Shown: positions 1-6,888 of the stretch, piece by piece | Layout of the letters: every line of letters starts with the position of its first letter | Position numbering within the stretch: the first letter of the stretch is position 1 | Origin: Eshraghiella sp045542375 | Lineage (GTDB): Bacteria; Bacillota; Clostridia; Lachnospirales; Lachnospiraceae | Reading direction: 5' to 3' | Assembly (NCBI GenBank): GCA_045542375.1 | Contig: JAZQKW010000047.1 | Location: 1 to 28,580, forward strand | Length of the DNA: 28,580 nt | The notes under the pieces: model-generated | Told to the model about the DNA's origin: nothing | Seen by the model: only the letters and a program-made list of their open reading frames with translations | The model's database searches: none | Translations under genes and position numbers: made by a program

Positions 1-21
1 ATAGATAAATGGAGACATAGG

Positions 22-720
22 ATGAAGGAATTAAAATTAACAGAAAATAAAATAGGTAGCATATTATATGCTGTGGCGTATTTTGGACTAATGATATTTA
101 TAAAATTTTTCGGTGATATTTTATTGAGATTATTTCCGGTAGAATTTTTGGTGAAATATTTTGACCCGCTTATATATGCAATATTTTTTGTTGCAGCAGT
201 TGTCTGCTTCAGAAAAATATTTGGATTATCCATGACGGATTTTAAGGAAAATTACAAAAAATACCTGAAGTGGTCAATTTGTTTTTATTTTTTGAATCTC
301 GTACTTGTGGGAATAGCTGGAATGATTTTAACTGCTGCCGAGGTGGATAAAAGCATTAACCAGAGTGCAGTAGAATGGGCAATTGAACAAAATAAGATAT
401 TATATGCATTATCTGCATGTATTTTGGGCCCGGTTGTTGAGGAGGTAATTTATAGGGGAATTCTTTTTAATACATTAGCCGGAGAGAAAAATAATACAAA
501 AAGAAATGTAATCGCAGTTATACTGACTGCTTTGATATTTGCAATTATGCATGTTACATTCGTTGGATTTACTTTTTACGACTTACTTGCTAATTTGCCT
601 GTATTTATGATTGGACTGACAGTAACGCTTTCGTATTTGAAAACAGGGAATATTTTATGCCCAATTCTGGTGCATATGGTAATAAATACAATAAGTGTAA
701 TTGCCCAAAGTGTTATGTAA
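22..720 (+). CDS. CPBP family intramembrane protease (CAAX protease/bacteriocin-processing type)
   Basis: A 232-residue polytopic membrane protein with about six to eight hydrophobic segments. It carries the three CPBP (Abi, Rce1-like) glutamic-protease motifs in order: EExxxR (E140, E141, R145), FxxxH (F173, H177) and HxxxN (H218, N222). These polar residues sit within predicted membrane helices and form the active site in the family. In bacteria such proteins process or confer immunity to peptides such as bacteriocins; the substrate here is unknown. The ATG at 22 follows GGAG at 11-14 with 7-nt spacing. The next gene starts 10 bp after the stop, so it is probably the first visible gene of an operon that runs to 3793. 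Any gene or promoter to the left lies outside the window. Family call is firm; function is inferred. Confidence 0.9.
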   Translation: MKELKLTENKIGSILYAVAYFGLMIFIKFFGDILLRLFPVEFLVKYFDPLIYAIFFVAAVVCFRKIFGLSMTDFKENYKKYLKWSICFYFLNLVLVGIAGMILTAAEVDKSINQSAVEWAIEQNKILYALSACILGPVVEEVIYRGILFNTLAGEKNNTKRNVIAVILTALIFAIMHVTFVGFTFYDLLANLPVFMIGLTVTLSYLKTGNILCPILVHMVINTISVIAQSVM

Positions 721-729
721 GGAAAATTT

Positions 730-1542
730 ATGATGTACCAAGAATTGAAAGAAATTGAACATGTACCTTCAGAAATTAAACTATTGATTGATAACAAGCC
801 GTTTATAGTAGATGATATCGGAATGTCCGGTAATCAGGTGTTGATTTTTGAAGATATGGTTTTAAAAATAGAAAATGATATTGCATCTACGGTAGAACAA
901 GTGCAAGTGTTGCGATGGTTAGAGGGAAAAATTCCAGTGCCTCAAGTACTTGAATATATAGAGGAACATGGAAGGGGATACTTGCTTATGTCAAAAATAG
1001 GTGGAGAGATGTCTTGTAACACTTATTATTTAGAAAACCCGCACATTCTTTTGAATGCATTAGCAAGTGGAATGAAAATGCTGTGGGAAGTGGATTTTCG
1101 GGAATGTCCGCGAGTGCGAGATTTGGATGCGATGCTAAAAGAAGCACGTATGCAGGTGGAGAATAATTTGGTGGATTTAGATAATGTAGAGCCGACTACA
1201 TTTGGAGAAGGTGGTTTTGAAAGTCCAATACATCTGTTAGAATGGTTAGAGAATAATCGACCGCCCTTTGAACCGGTGTTTTCGCATGGAGATTATTGTC
1301 TTCCGAATGTCTTTTTAGAGAACGGATATATAAAAGGCTTTATAGATATGGATAGAGCAGGGGTATGTGATAAATGGAATGATATTGCACTCTGTTATAG
1401 AAGTCTAAAGCACAATTTCGGTGGTGTATACGGTGGGAAAGTGTATGAAGATTTTAATCCGAATATGTTGTTTGAAGCATTAGGAATTGACCCTGATTGG
1501 GAGAAGATTAACTATTATCTTTTGTTGGATGAGTTGTTTTAA
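730..1542 (+). CDS. APH(3')-IIIa-like aminoglycoside O-phosphotransferase
   Basis: A 270-residue full-length kinase of the aminoglycoside 3'-phosphotransferase family, which transfers the ATP gamma-phosphate to the 3'-hydroxyl of kanamycin-type drugs. Visible residues: the ATP-binding lysine K46 (VLKIEN), the Brenner motif HGDYCLPN with catalytic D188 and N193, and the Mg-binding D206 in GFIDMDRAG. From memory of APH(3')-IIIa, the C-terminus (PDWEKI, then YY, then LLDELF) matches it almost exactly, as does the LEGKxPVPxVL stretch near residues 64-74. All key residues are intact, so it could be active. The context is not a typical resistance transposon: no IS, integrase or linked resistance gene is seen. 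AAGGA at 719-723 serves the ATG at 730 or the adjacent ATG at 733. True drug substrate is not known; a housekeeping kinase role is an alternative. Confidence 0.9.
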   Translation: MMYQELKEIEHVPSEIKLLIDNKPFIVDDIGMSGNQVLIFEDMVLKIENDIASTVEQVQVLRWLEGKIPVPQVLEYIEEHGRGYLLMSKIGGEMSCNTYYLENPHILLNALASGMKMLWEVDFRECPRVRDLDAMLKEARMQVENNLVDLDNVEPTTFGEGGFESPIHLLEWLENNRPPFEPVFSHGDYCLPNVFLENGYIKGFIDMDRAGVCDKWNDIALCYRSLKHNFGGVYGGKVYEDFNPNMLFEALGIDPDWEKINYYLLLDELF

Positions 1543-1570
1543 AATATTTGTAAATAAGGAAGGAAAAACT

Positions 1571-2800
1571 ATGACAGATACAATTTATATTAGCGGTAAG
1601 TTAAAACGTAATATACTGATATCAGAATTATACGAAAAAATTAGTAAATCAATTAAGAAAAAAGGACCAACCAAACTATGGGAATGTCATATGACAGAGT
1701 TTGGAGATACTATAATAATAGATTTCAACGATGAAGGAAGTGAGACTTTTGGTCTTACCTTCAATGAAAAGAAAGAATTTGATGAATTCTGTAAGGTTGA
1801 TTTTCCGTTGGAAGGAGAACATTTTGAGGATGGGAAGAGTGAATTTAAGGCACTGATAGATATACTTTATAAATGCAGAAATATGTTTTCAAGATTTAAA
1901 ATAAGTGATGATTATGGTATTGCATCAGCATACTGGGAGTGTAAGCGTATAAAGATACAATTACGAGAATTGACTGATGAAGAAATAATTCGTCTTATGA
2001 GGTTGTATTCAGACGGGAATAATACTCACGAAAGTCTGTTATTGGCAGTTATGGCAGAAGATATGGGAATGACAGTTGATGAGTTTAAAAAATATCGTAA
2101 TTATGAACTGAAAGTAGAAGATGACTACTGGCCACAAATATATAGACCACTTGAAACTTATTTATATGAAACTTCAGAATATAAAAAAAACGGAAGATTA
2201 TATGATATTCCGAAACATATATACGAAGATTTAAGTGGTGTATTATTTGCTGTATTTGCATTTAAGGAAGGTCTTAGTTGGATTTTTAACGATGGAAGTG
2301 GATGGGGTCCGGAAAGGTATTTGGAAGGAAATAGAGTTTTTAGTCCAAAAGATGCACAGGTGGGTGTTTTTTACAGAGAAAGGTTTCTACCACTGTATAT
2401 GCAGGAAGAGAATAATTTTGAAAAATGTGTGCTGATGTACAGATATTTTGTATCGGTATATGATTTTCTGGGATTCAGATTTGTTGGCAGAGATAAAAAT
2501 GCTTGTAAAACTCATGCTGAAACAGTACTTGAAGAATATGGCGAAGAGAAAGGTAAGCTATTTCTTACGTTTCGTTGTACATGTATGAAATATTTCCAAG
2601 GAAAAAATGATGACAGTCCGGAACGTCAAGAAATTATTGAGAAGGTAAATAAGTATTTGAATAATAACTGGAACCAAGAATTATACGATGAGTATATGGT
2701 ATACAAGAGAAAATATACCAGCCATAGTGTAATTAGAGAAATAGAAATCAGAGCTTTTCATGAAACGGAGTACATAGACGATTCTATTGTCGGTAATTGA
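1571..2800 (+). CDS. hypothetical protein, 409 aa
   Basis: I do not recognise a family. The frame is open from 1487, inside the preceding kinase gene, but the ATG at 1571 has a strong AAGGAAGG site just upstream and gives a product that does not overlap the kinase; I chose it. The protein is soluble-looking and highly charged, with no signal peptide or membrane segment. The N-terminal 90 residues look like alternating strands (TIIIDFNDE, then FGLTFNEK). The middle is helical and rich in acidic and aromatic residues, with a Trp/Gly stretch around residue 240 (SWIFNDGSGWGPE). The C-terminal third contains a run of Cys, Lys and Tyr. Spacing of 28 bp on both sides suggests co-transcription with the kinase and with the DUF5714-ArsC fusion. 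No function is proposed. Confidence 0.8.
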   Translation: MTDTIYISGKLKRNILISELYEKISKSIKKKGPTKLWECHMTEFGDTIIIDFNDEGSETFGLTFNEKKEFDEFCKVDFPLEGEHFEDGKSEFKALIDILYKCRNMFSRFKISDDYGIASAYWECKRIKIQLRELTDEEIIRLMRLYSDGNNTHESLLLAVMAEDMGMTVDEFKKYRNYELKVEDDYWPQIYRPLETYLYETSEYKKNGRLYDIPKHIYEDLSGVLFAVFAFKEGLSWIFNDGSGWGPERYLEGNRVFSPKDAQVGVFYRERFLPLYMQEENNFEKCVLMYRYFVSVYDFLGFRFVGRDKNACKTHAETVLEEYGEEKGKLFLTFRCTCMKYFQGKNDDSPERQEIIEKVNKYLNNNWNQELYDEYMVYKRKYTSHSVIREIEIRAFHETEYIDDSIVGN

Positions 2801-2827
2801 GCTAATTGAAAGGTTTACGGGTGTGCT

Positions 2828-3793
2828 ATGGAAGAAAGAACGAAGAAAATTATAGATGCTTGTCTGCAGGAAAAAGGTAAGAATCCGATAGAGATTTTTA
2901 ACAATGTTGCACATAAAGATTTTGTTAGAATACATGGACCGGAGCATCATGTTTTAGATGGAGCGGCACTTTTAACTGCTTTTTACAATGCAGGTGCCCA
3001 CATTGATTTGCAAAATAGTTTAATGGAACTTATGAGGCGAGGATTACAAATGCCAGGAGCCACTTGTGGTATGTGGGGAGTCTGTGGTGCAGTTAGTTCC
3101 ATGGGAGCAGCACTATCAATCATTGATGGAACCGGACCGTTAAGTACAGATGCTTCGTGGGGAAAACATATGGAGTTTACATCTAAAGCATTAGCAAGTT
3201 TGTCTAAAGTAGGTGGACCAAGATGTTGTAAAAGAGATGCTTTTTTGACTTTTCAAAAATCAATAGAATACGTGAACGAAAATTACAATGTGAAATTAGA
3301 AAGCAGCAAAATAGAATGTTTCTTTAGCGAAAAGAACGAACAATGCATTAAAGAAAAATGTCCATTTTATAGGAAGGCTAAGAAAAAAATAGCATTTATA
3401 TGTGTACATAATTCATGTCGTAGTCAGATTGCAGAAGCGTTGGGTAAACACTTGGCATCTGATGTATTTGAATCCTATTCGGCAGGAACAGAAACGAAAG
3501 CACAGATTAATCAGGATGCAGTGCGCCTTATGAAAGAATTGTACGGGATTGATATGGAGCAGACACAATACTCCAAATTAATCACAGAAATTCCTAATCC
3601 TGATGTGGCAATTTCTATGGGGTGTAATGTTGGATGTCCTTTTATTGGAAGAGCATTTGATGACAATTGGGGGCTTGATGACCCTACGGGAAAATCAGAC
3701 GAAGAATTTATGGTTATTATTAAAGAAATTGAAAGCAGAATATTGCAGTTAAAAGAGGGTTATTCACATGGACAATGTTATATAGAGTTGTAA
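2828..3793 (+). CDS. DUF5714 - arsenate reductase (thioredoxin-type, LMW-PTP fold) fusion protein
   Basis: A 321-residue two-domain protein. Residues 1-182 resemble DUF5714: a GPEHH motif (H36, H40, H41) and many cysteines (C80, C86, C133, C134, C164, C173, C178) that could bind a metal or cluster. Residues about 186-312 are a complete low-molecular-weight phosphatase-fold arsenate reductase: P-loop CX5R (C192 to R198, CVHNSCRSQ), candidate resolving cysteines C266 and C270 (MGCNVGCP), and the WGLDDPTGK loop with D285. ArsC enzymes of this class reduce arsenate to arsenite through a cysteine relay recycled by thioredoxin. No arsR, arsB, acr3 or arsM gene is nearby, so the arsenite product would need an exporter elsewhere, or the domain acts on another oxyanion or phosphoprotein. 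The ATG at 2828 follows a modest GAAAGG site. DUF5714 name is from memory (about 70% sure); the ArsC call is firm. Confidence 0.85.
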   Translation: MEERTKKIIDACLQEKGKNPIEIFNNVAHKDFVRIHGPEHHVLDGAALLTAFYNAGAHIDLQNSLMELMRRGLQMPGATCGMWGVCGAVSSMGAALSIIDGTGPLSTDASWGKHMEFTSKALASLSKVGGPRCCKRDAFLTFQKSIEYVNENYNVKLESSKIECFFSEKNEQCIKEKCPFYRKAKKKIAFICVHNSCRSQIAEALGKHLASDVFESYSAGTETKAQINQDAVRLMKELYGIDMEQTQYSKLITEIPNPDVAISMGCNVGCPFIGRAFDDNWGLDDPTGKSDEEFMVIIKEIESRILQLKEGYSHGQCYIEL

Positions 3794-3818
3794 AAATGGA
3801 GAAGTGGATAATAAATAT

Positions 3819-3842
3819 CCCATCCCATACTTTTGGGATGGG
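3819..3842 (+). terminator. hairpin closing the left operon (possible terminator)
   Basis: CCCATCCCA (3819-3827), a 6-nt loop, then the perfect complement TGGGATGGG (3834-3842), located 26 bp after the stop of the DUF5714-ArsC gene. There is no U-run directly after it, so it is either a weak terminator, a Rho-dependent/processing structure, or an mRNA-stabilising 3' hairpin. Confidence 0.5.
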
Positions 3843-3911
3843 GACAAGTGAGAATTTTACAATTATAATTCATTAGTGGAAACAATAAATATACACTGGG
3901 AGGTATCCTTT

Positions 3912-4349
3912 ATGAGTTATGTTGGAAAATGGAAATTTCATTCTATTGGAGTAGTGAATGAAAATGATGAATTGGTATATATGGGTGGAAAAGAATATAT
4001 AGAATCACCTATGCCTTACATTGATGAAACAGATTTCGAAGCTGTTGAAGATGAAATAAAAGAACGAAAGCAGATGGTTGGAGGACAACTGGCAATTTGT
4101 GACGACGGTAAATTTTATATGCTTATGCCACTTCCGGAAGGTGCATCACAGGAGGAAATTACTGAGGCTGTTAAAGCAGGTCATATTAAACTCTATGATG
4201 GAATGATGACACAGGAAGCTTTTGAATGGGAAGACAGAAATGGCGAATTGTGGGTTAATCTTGAAAGATGCGAAGATGGATTCGTTCGGATTGATGAAGA
4301 AGATGGATTTCTCTTAATTATGACAACAAGATATGTGAAAGAAGATTAA
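3912..4349 (+). CDS. hypothetical protein, lipocalin-like
   Basis: A 145-residue acidic soluble protein. The frame is open from 3876, but GGGAGG at 3898-3903 with 8-nt spacing points to the ATG at 3912. It begins with a GKW motif followed by strand-like segments (WKFHSIGVV, ELVYMGG, KFYMLMPLP, GELWVNLE, GFLLIMTTRYVK). This pattern resembles lipocalin-like small beta-barrel proteins of Firmicutes, which often have a GxW near the N-terminus and a basic residue near the end. No signal peptide is present. It is separated from the gene below by 13 bp, so the two are probably co-transcribed. Function unknown; the fold assignment is weak. Confidence 0.75.
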   Translation: MSYVGKWKFHSIGVVNENDELVYMGGKEYIESPMPYIDETDFEAVEDEIKERKQMVGGQLAICDDGKFYMLMPLPEGASQEEITEAVKAGHIKLYDGMMTQEAFEWEDRNGELWVNLERCEDGFVRIDEEDGFLLIMTTRYVKED

Positions 4350-4362
4350 GGAGGAGAATGCA

Positions 4363-4962
4363 ATGGGATTTTTTGATTCAATAAAGAGAATGGCTGAGTC
4401 TACTATGAAGAAAGAAGCATCTAAAGTGGTTAATGAAGCAGTAAAGAATGTCGGAAAGGGACGCAACCATTCAGAAACATACACATTTGCATCACTTGCC
4501 AGAAATGTAGATGAACTACAGGCTCTGCCGGAGGCATCTTTAGATTCTGCATTTAAAACAACAGCACTTACAATTGTTGCTTTATGCCGTTATGAGGAAA
4601 ACCCTGATGATGCAATAGAAATGCTTAATTTTTTGAAGGGACCTGAGGATGTCAGTACATATGAAAAGCAGTTTATTCGTGAACGAATGGAGGGTGCAAT
4701 GTATAAAGCACGTTCCTTCTTTGCAGGAGCAATGCCTCAAAATGGTTATGTTCCAAATACACCATATTCTATTACAGTAAGTGAAAATCCATATTCTTTT
4801 GATAATGAGAATTGGGCAACACTTTATGTAACAAGTGGTGGTGCTGATAATCCAAGACCTATTAAATTACGAAAGAAACCTTCCACGGGACAATGGTTCT
4901 TGAATGATATTCAGTGTCTTGCTGATATACGAGTACCGGTTTCTGAGGACCCTTGGGCATAG
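4363..4962 (+). CDS. DUF6935-like hypothetical protein
   Basis: A 199-residue soluble protein with AGGAGG immediately upstream. Residues 1-40 form an amphipathic, lysine-rich helix (FFDSIKRMAESTMKKEASK). The remainder is a globular domain beginning FASLARNVDELQ, with a helical middle (ALCRYEENPDDAIEMLNFLKGP, residues about 72-93) and a C-terminal beta region containing PYSITVSENPYS and KLRKKPSTGQWF. This arrangement matches, as far as I remember, the DUF6935 family found in Lachnospiraceae and related Clostridia; no activity is known. No catalytic motif is visible. It is the last gene before a 265-bp non-coding gap. Confidence 0.75.
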   Translation: MGFFDSIKRMAESTMKKEASKVVNEAVKNVGKGRNHSETYTFASLARNVDELQALPEASLDSAFKTTALTIVALCRYEENPDDAIEMLNFLKGPEDVSTYEKQFIRERMEGAMYKARSFFAGAMPQNGYVPNTPYSITVSENPYSFDNENWATLYVTSGGADNPRPIKLRKKPSTGQWFLNDIQCLADIRVPVSEDPWA

Positions 4963-4987
4963 ATAAAGTTTAAGATAATAATATTAT

Positions 4988-5058
4988 GAGGATGGCATGA
5001 TACGATTTACCATAAATAGACAGTCCTGTTTAAGGGTATCGGTAATCATACCATCCTC
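4988..5058. repeat. 71-nt imperfect inverted repeat / structured element
   Basis: Outer arms GAGGATGGCATGAT (4988-5001) and ATCATACCATCCTC (5045-5058) pair over 14 bp with a single C-A mismatch. The enclosed 43 nt can fold further: TACC (5008-5011) with a GGTA, and a small hairpin TAGACA-GTCC-TGTTTA near the centre. It is followed by an AT-rich stretch rather than a clean U-run. It could terminate transcription after the 4363-4962 gene, be a structured RNA, or be a small palindromic repeat. It lies upstream of the dehydrogenase promoter at 5107, so it is not in that gene's leader. Confidence 0.6.
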
Positions 5059-5106
5059 TATTTGTATTTATTAATAAATACAACATATATTCTACATCAA
5101 ATGAAG

Positions 5107-5134
5107 TTGAATTATAGAGGGAAGGTGGTATAAT
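5107..5134 (+). promoter_or_regulatory. sigma-A promoter with extended -10 for the alcohol dehydrogenase gene
   Basis: -35 TTGAAT (5107-5112), 16-bp spacer, -10 TATAAT (5129-5134) preceded by TGG, giving an extended -10 (TGnTATAAT). Transcription would start near 5141, leaving a leader of about 87 nt before the ATG at 5228. I see no recognisable riboswitch in that leader. Confidence 0.75.
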
Positions 5135-5227
5135 ACTATAGATGCAGGGAATTTTGGTCTAACCAGGTATTTGACATTATAGAAGACTTTATTAAAAGCT
5201 AAATGTATCATGTTAGGAGGACGAAAA

Positions 5228-6391
5228 ATGTTATACGATTTTACTTATCACAACCCTACGAAAATTTATTTTGGAAAGAAGTCTATGGACAATCTTTCAA
5301 CGGAATTACAGAATTACGGCAAAAATATTTTGCTGCTTTATGGTAAAAATTCAATTAAGAAAATTGGACTCTATGATGATGTTTTATCCATATTAAAAAA
5401 TTGCGATAAAAATGTTATTGAACTTGCCGGAATTAAGCCTAATCCATCCTATGCACAGGTGCTTGAAGGTGGAAGATTAGTTCGTGAAAACAATGTGGAT
5501 TTAATTCTTGCAGTAGGTGGTGGTTCTGTTATTGACTGCGCAAAGGCAATCTCTGTATCTGCTTATGCAGAGGGTGATGCATGGCAGAGATACTGGATTG
5601 ATTTTGAAAAAGTAGATAATAAAATCGTTCCTGTAGGCTCTATTCTTACGATGACAGGAACTGCTTCGGAAATGAATGCCGGAAGTGTAATTACTAACGA
5701 AGAGGTTATGATTAAAACGGGCAGAGTGTATGGGCCGGAAGTAAATCCTAAATTTTCTATTCTTAATCCTGAATTTACATATTCTGTTCCTAAAATACAG
5801 ATGGTTAGTGGAGTATTTGATATTATGTCACATCTTATGGAACAGTATTTTTCCGGAGAAGACGACAATACTACCGATTATGTAATTGAAGCGGTTATGA
5901 AATCTTTGATAAAGAGTGCAAGGGTTGCCGTTGAGAACCCTACGGACTATGAAGCACGCAGTAATATTATGTGGTGTGCAACACTTGGACTTAACAAGGT
6001 AACAGGATTATCTAAGACACAGGACTGGGAAGTTCATAATATAGAGCATCAGCTTGGTGCCTATACAGACTGTCCGCATGGTCTTGGACTGGCAGTAATA
6101 TCAATGCCATATTATCGTTATATTTATAAATATGGAATTGATAAGTTTGTCAGATTTGCAGAAAATGTATGGAATGTATGCGGCGAAGGACTTACAAAGG
6201 ATGAAATTGCTCTTGAAGGGATTAATTGTCTTGAAAGATTTGCAAGAGAGATAGGTATACCATCTACCTTAAGAGAACTAGGGGCAACTGAAGATATGCT
6301 TCCGTTGATTGCCAAGTCATCTTATGAAGGTGGCGGATATAAACATATGACACATGATGATATTTTGAATGTTTTGAAAAAATGTTACTAA
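5228..6391 (+). CDS. iron-containing alcohol dehydrogenase (NAD(P)H butanol dehydrogenase type)
   Basis: A 387-residue group III (Fe-dependent) dehydrogenase that interconverts aldehydes and alcohols, such as butanal and butanol, at the end of fermentative pathways in the cytosol. The nucleotide-binding GGGS is at 97-100 (GGGSVIDCAKA). Metal ligands visible by comparison with FucO are D198, H202, H270 and H284, with H274 also conserved (VHNIEH, then DCPHGLG). The N-terminus (FTYHNPTKIYFGK) is typical of the BdhA/YugJ branch. I chose the ATG at 5228 because AGGAGG at 5215-5220 is 7 nt upstream; a further in-frame ATG at 5210 would lie before this site. It has its own promoter at 5107-5134 and may carry the gene at 6421 along. 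Confidence 0.93.
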   Translation: MLYDFTYHNPTKIYFGKKSMDNLSTELQNYGKNILLLYGKNSIKKIGLYDDVLSILKNCDKNVIELAGIKPNPSYAQVLEGGRLVRENNVDLILAVGGGSVIDCAKAISVSAYAEGDAWQRYWIDFEKVDNKIVPVGSILTMTGTASEMNAGSVITNEEVMIKTGRVYGPEVNPKFSILNPEFTYSVPKIQMVSGVFDIMSHLMEQYFSGEDDNTTDYVIEAVMKSLIKSARVAVENPTDYEARSNIMWCATLGLNKVTGLSKTQDWEVHNIEHQLGAYTDCPHGLGLAVISMPYYRYIYKYGIDKFVRFAENVWNVCGEGLTKDEIALEGINCLERFAREIGIPSTLRELGATEDMLPLIAKSSYEGGGYKHMTHDDILNVLKKCY

Positions 6392-6420
6392 TATAATCGA
6401 AATTATAGGAGGAAACTATA

Positions 6421-6867
6421 ATGAAAAACAATGACAAGATACTTGTGGATTTATTTGGAAAAGAAGTGGAGTTAAGTATACTTTGTACAGGGGACAACCA
6501 ATTTGATGAAGAGGGGGACTACAAAGAAGATGAAAACTTTGAGCTGCTTCCGGAAGAAGTAGAATGTATTCAGTGGTTTATTAAAAATGTGAAGATAGAA
6601 GACTACAGAAAAGAAATTACAGAGTATTGTAATGAACAATATATAGGCATTGGTGAGGATACGATTACGGAAGACGACCTTGAAAAAGAGGTATTTATTG
6701 ATACAATAGCTATTAATATTTGTGAAGTATTCCAAGCAAAAGATGGATGGCTTTATCCTGAAATATCCTTCTGCGGAGAATGTAATTGCGATCCGGAACA
6801 TGGAATTTGTATCGGGTTTAGAGATAAAAAGTTTTTAGGAATTGAATCTTGGGACTGGACATTGTAG
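6421..6867 (+). CDS. hypothetical acidic protein, 148 aa (DUF6985-like?)
   Basis: A very acidic soluble protein with a strong AGGAGG site at 6409-6414. The C-terminal part, ending DPEHG.CIGF then FLGIESWDWTL, resembles a group of small Firmicute proteins that I associate loosely with DUF6985, where a DPEHG-type turn and a conserved WDW-like end recur. Four cysteines lie in the second half, three of them clustered (CGECNCDPEHGIC). No membrane segment or signal is seen. Many proteins of this kind are found as isolated genes or next to toxin systems, but no toxin gene is adjacent here. It starts 30 bp after the dehydrogenase stop and could share its transcript. Function unknown. Confidence 0.7.
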   Translation: MKNNDKILVDLFGKEVELSILCTGDNQFDEEGDYKEDENFELLPEEVECIQWFIKNVKIEDYRKEITEYCNEQYIGIGEDTITEDDLEKEVFIDTIAINICEVFQAKDGWLYPEISFCGECNCDPEHGICIGFRDKKFLGIESWDWTL

Positions 6868-6888
6868 AATAATTTATAAAGGAAGGTC

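Noticed and set aside
1487..1570. Upstream extension of the 409-aa protein into the kinase gene
   Set aside because: It overlaps the kinase end, has no ribosome binding site at 1487, and the ATG at 1571 has a strong AAGGAAGG site.
5141..5227. Riboswitch in the dehydrogenase leader
   Set aside because: The leader is only about 87 nt, with no stable multi-stem fold or known riboswitch core sequence that I recognise.
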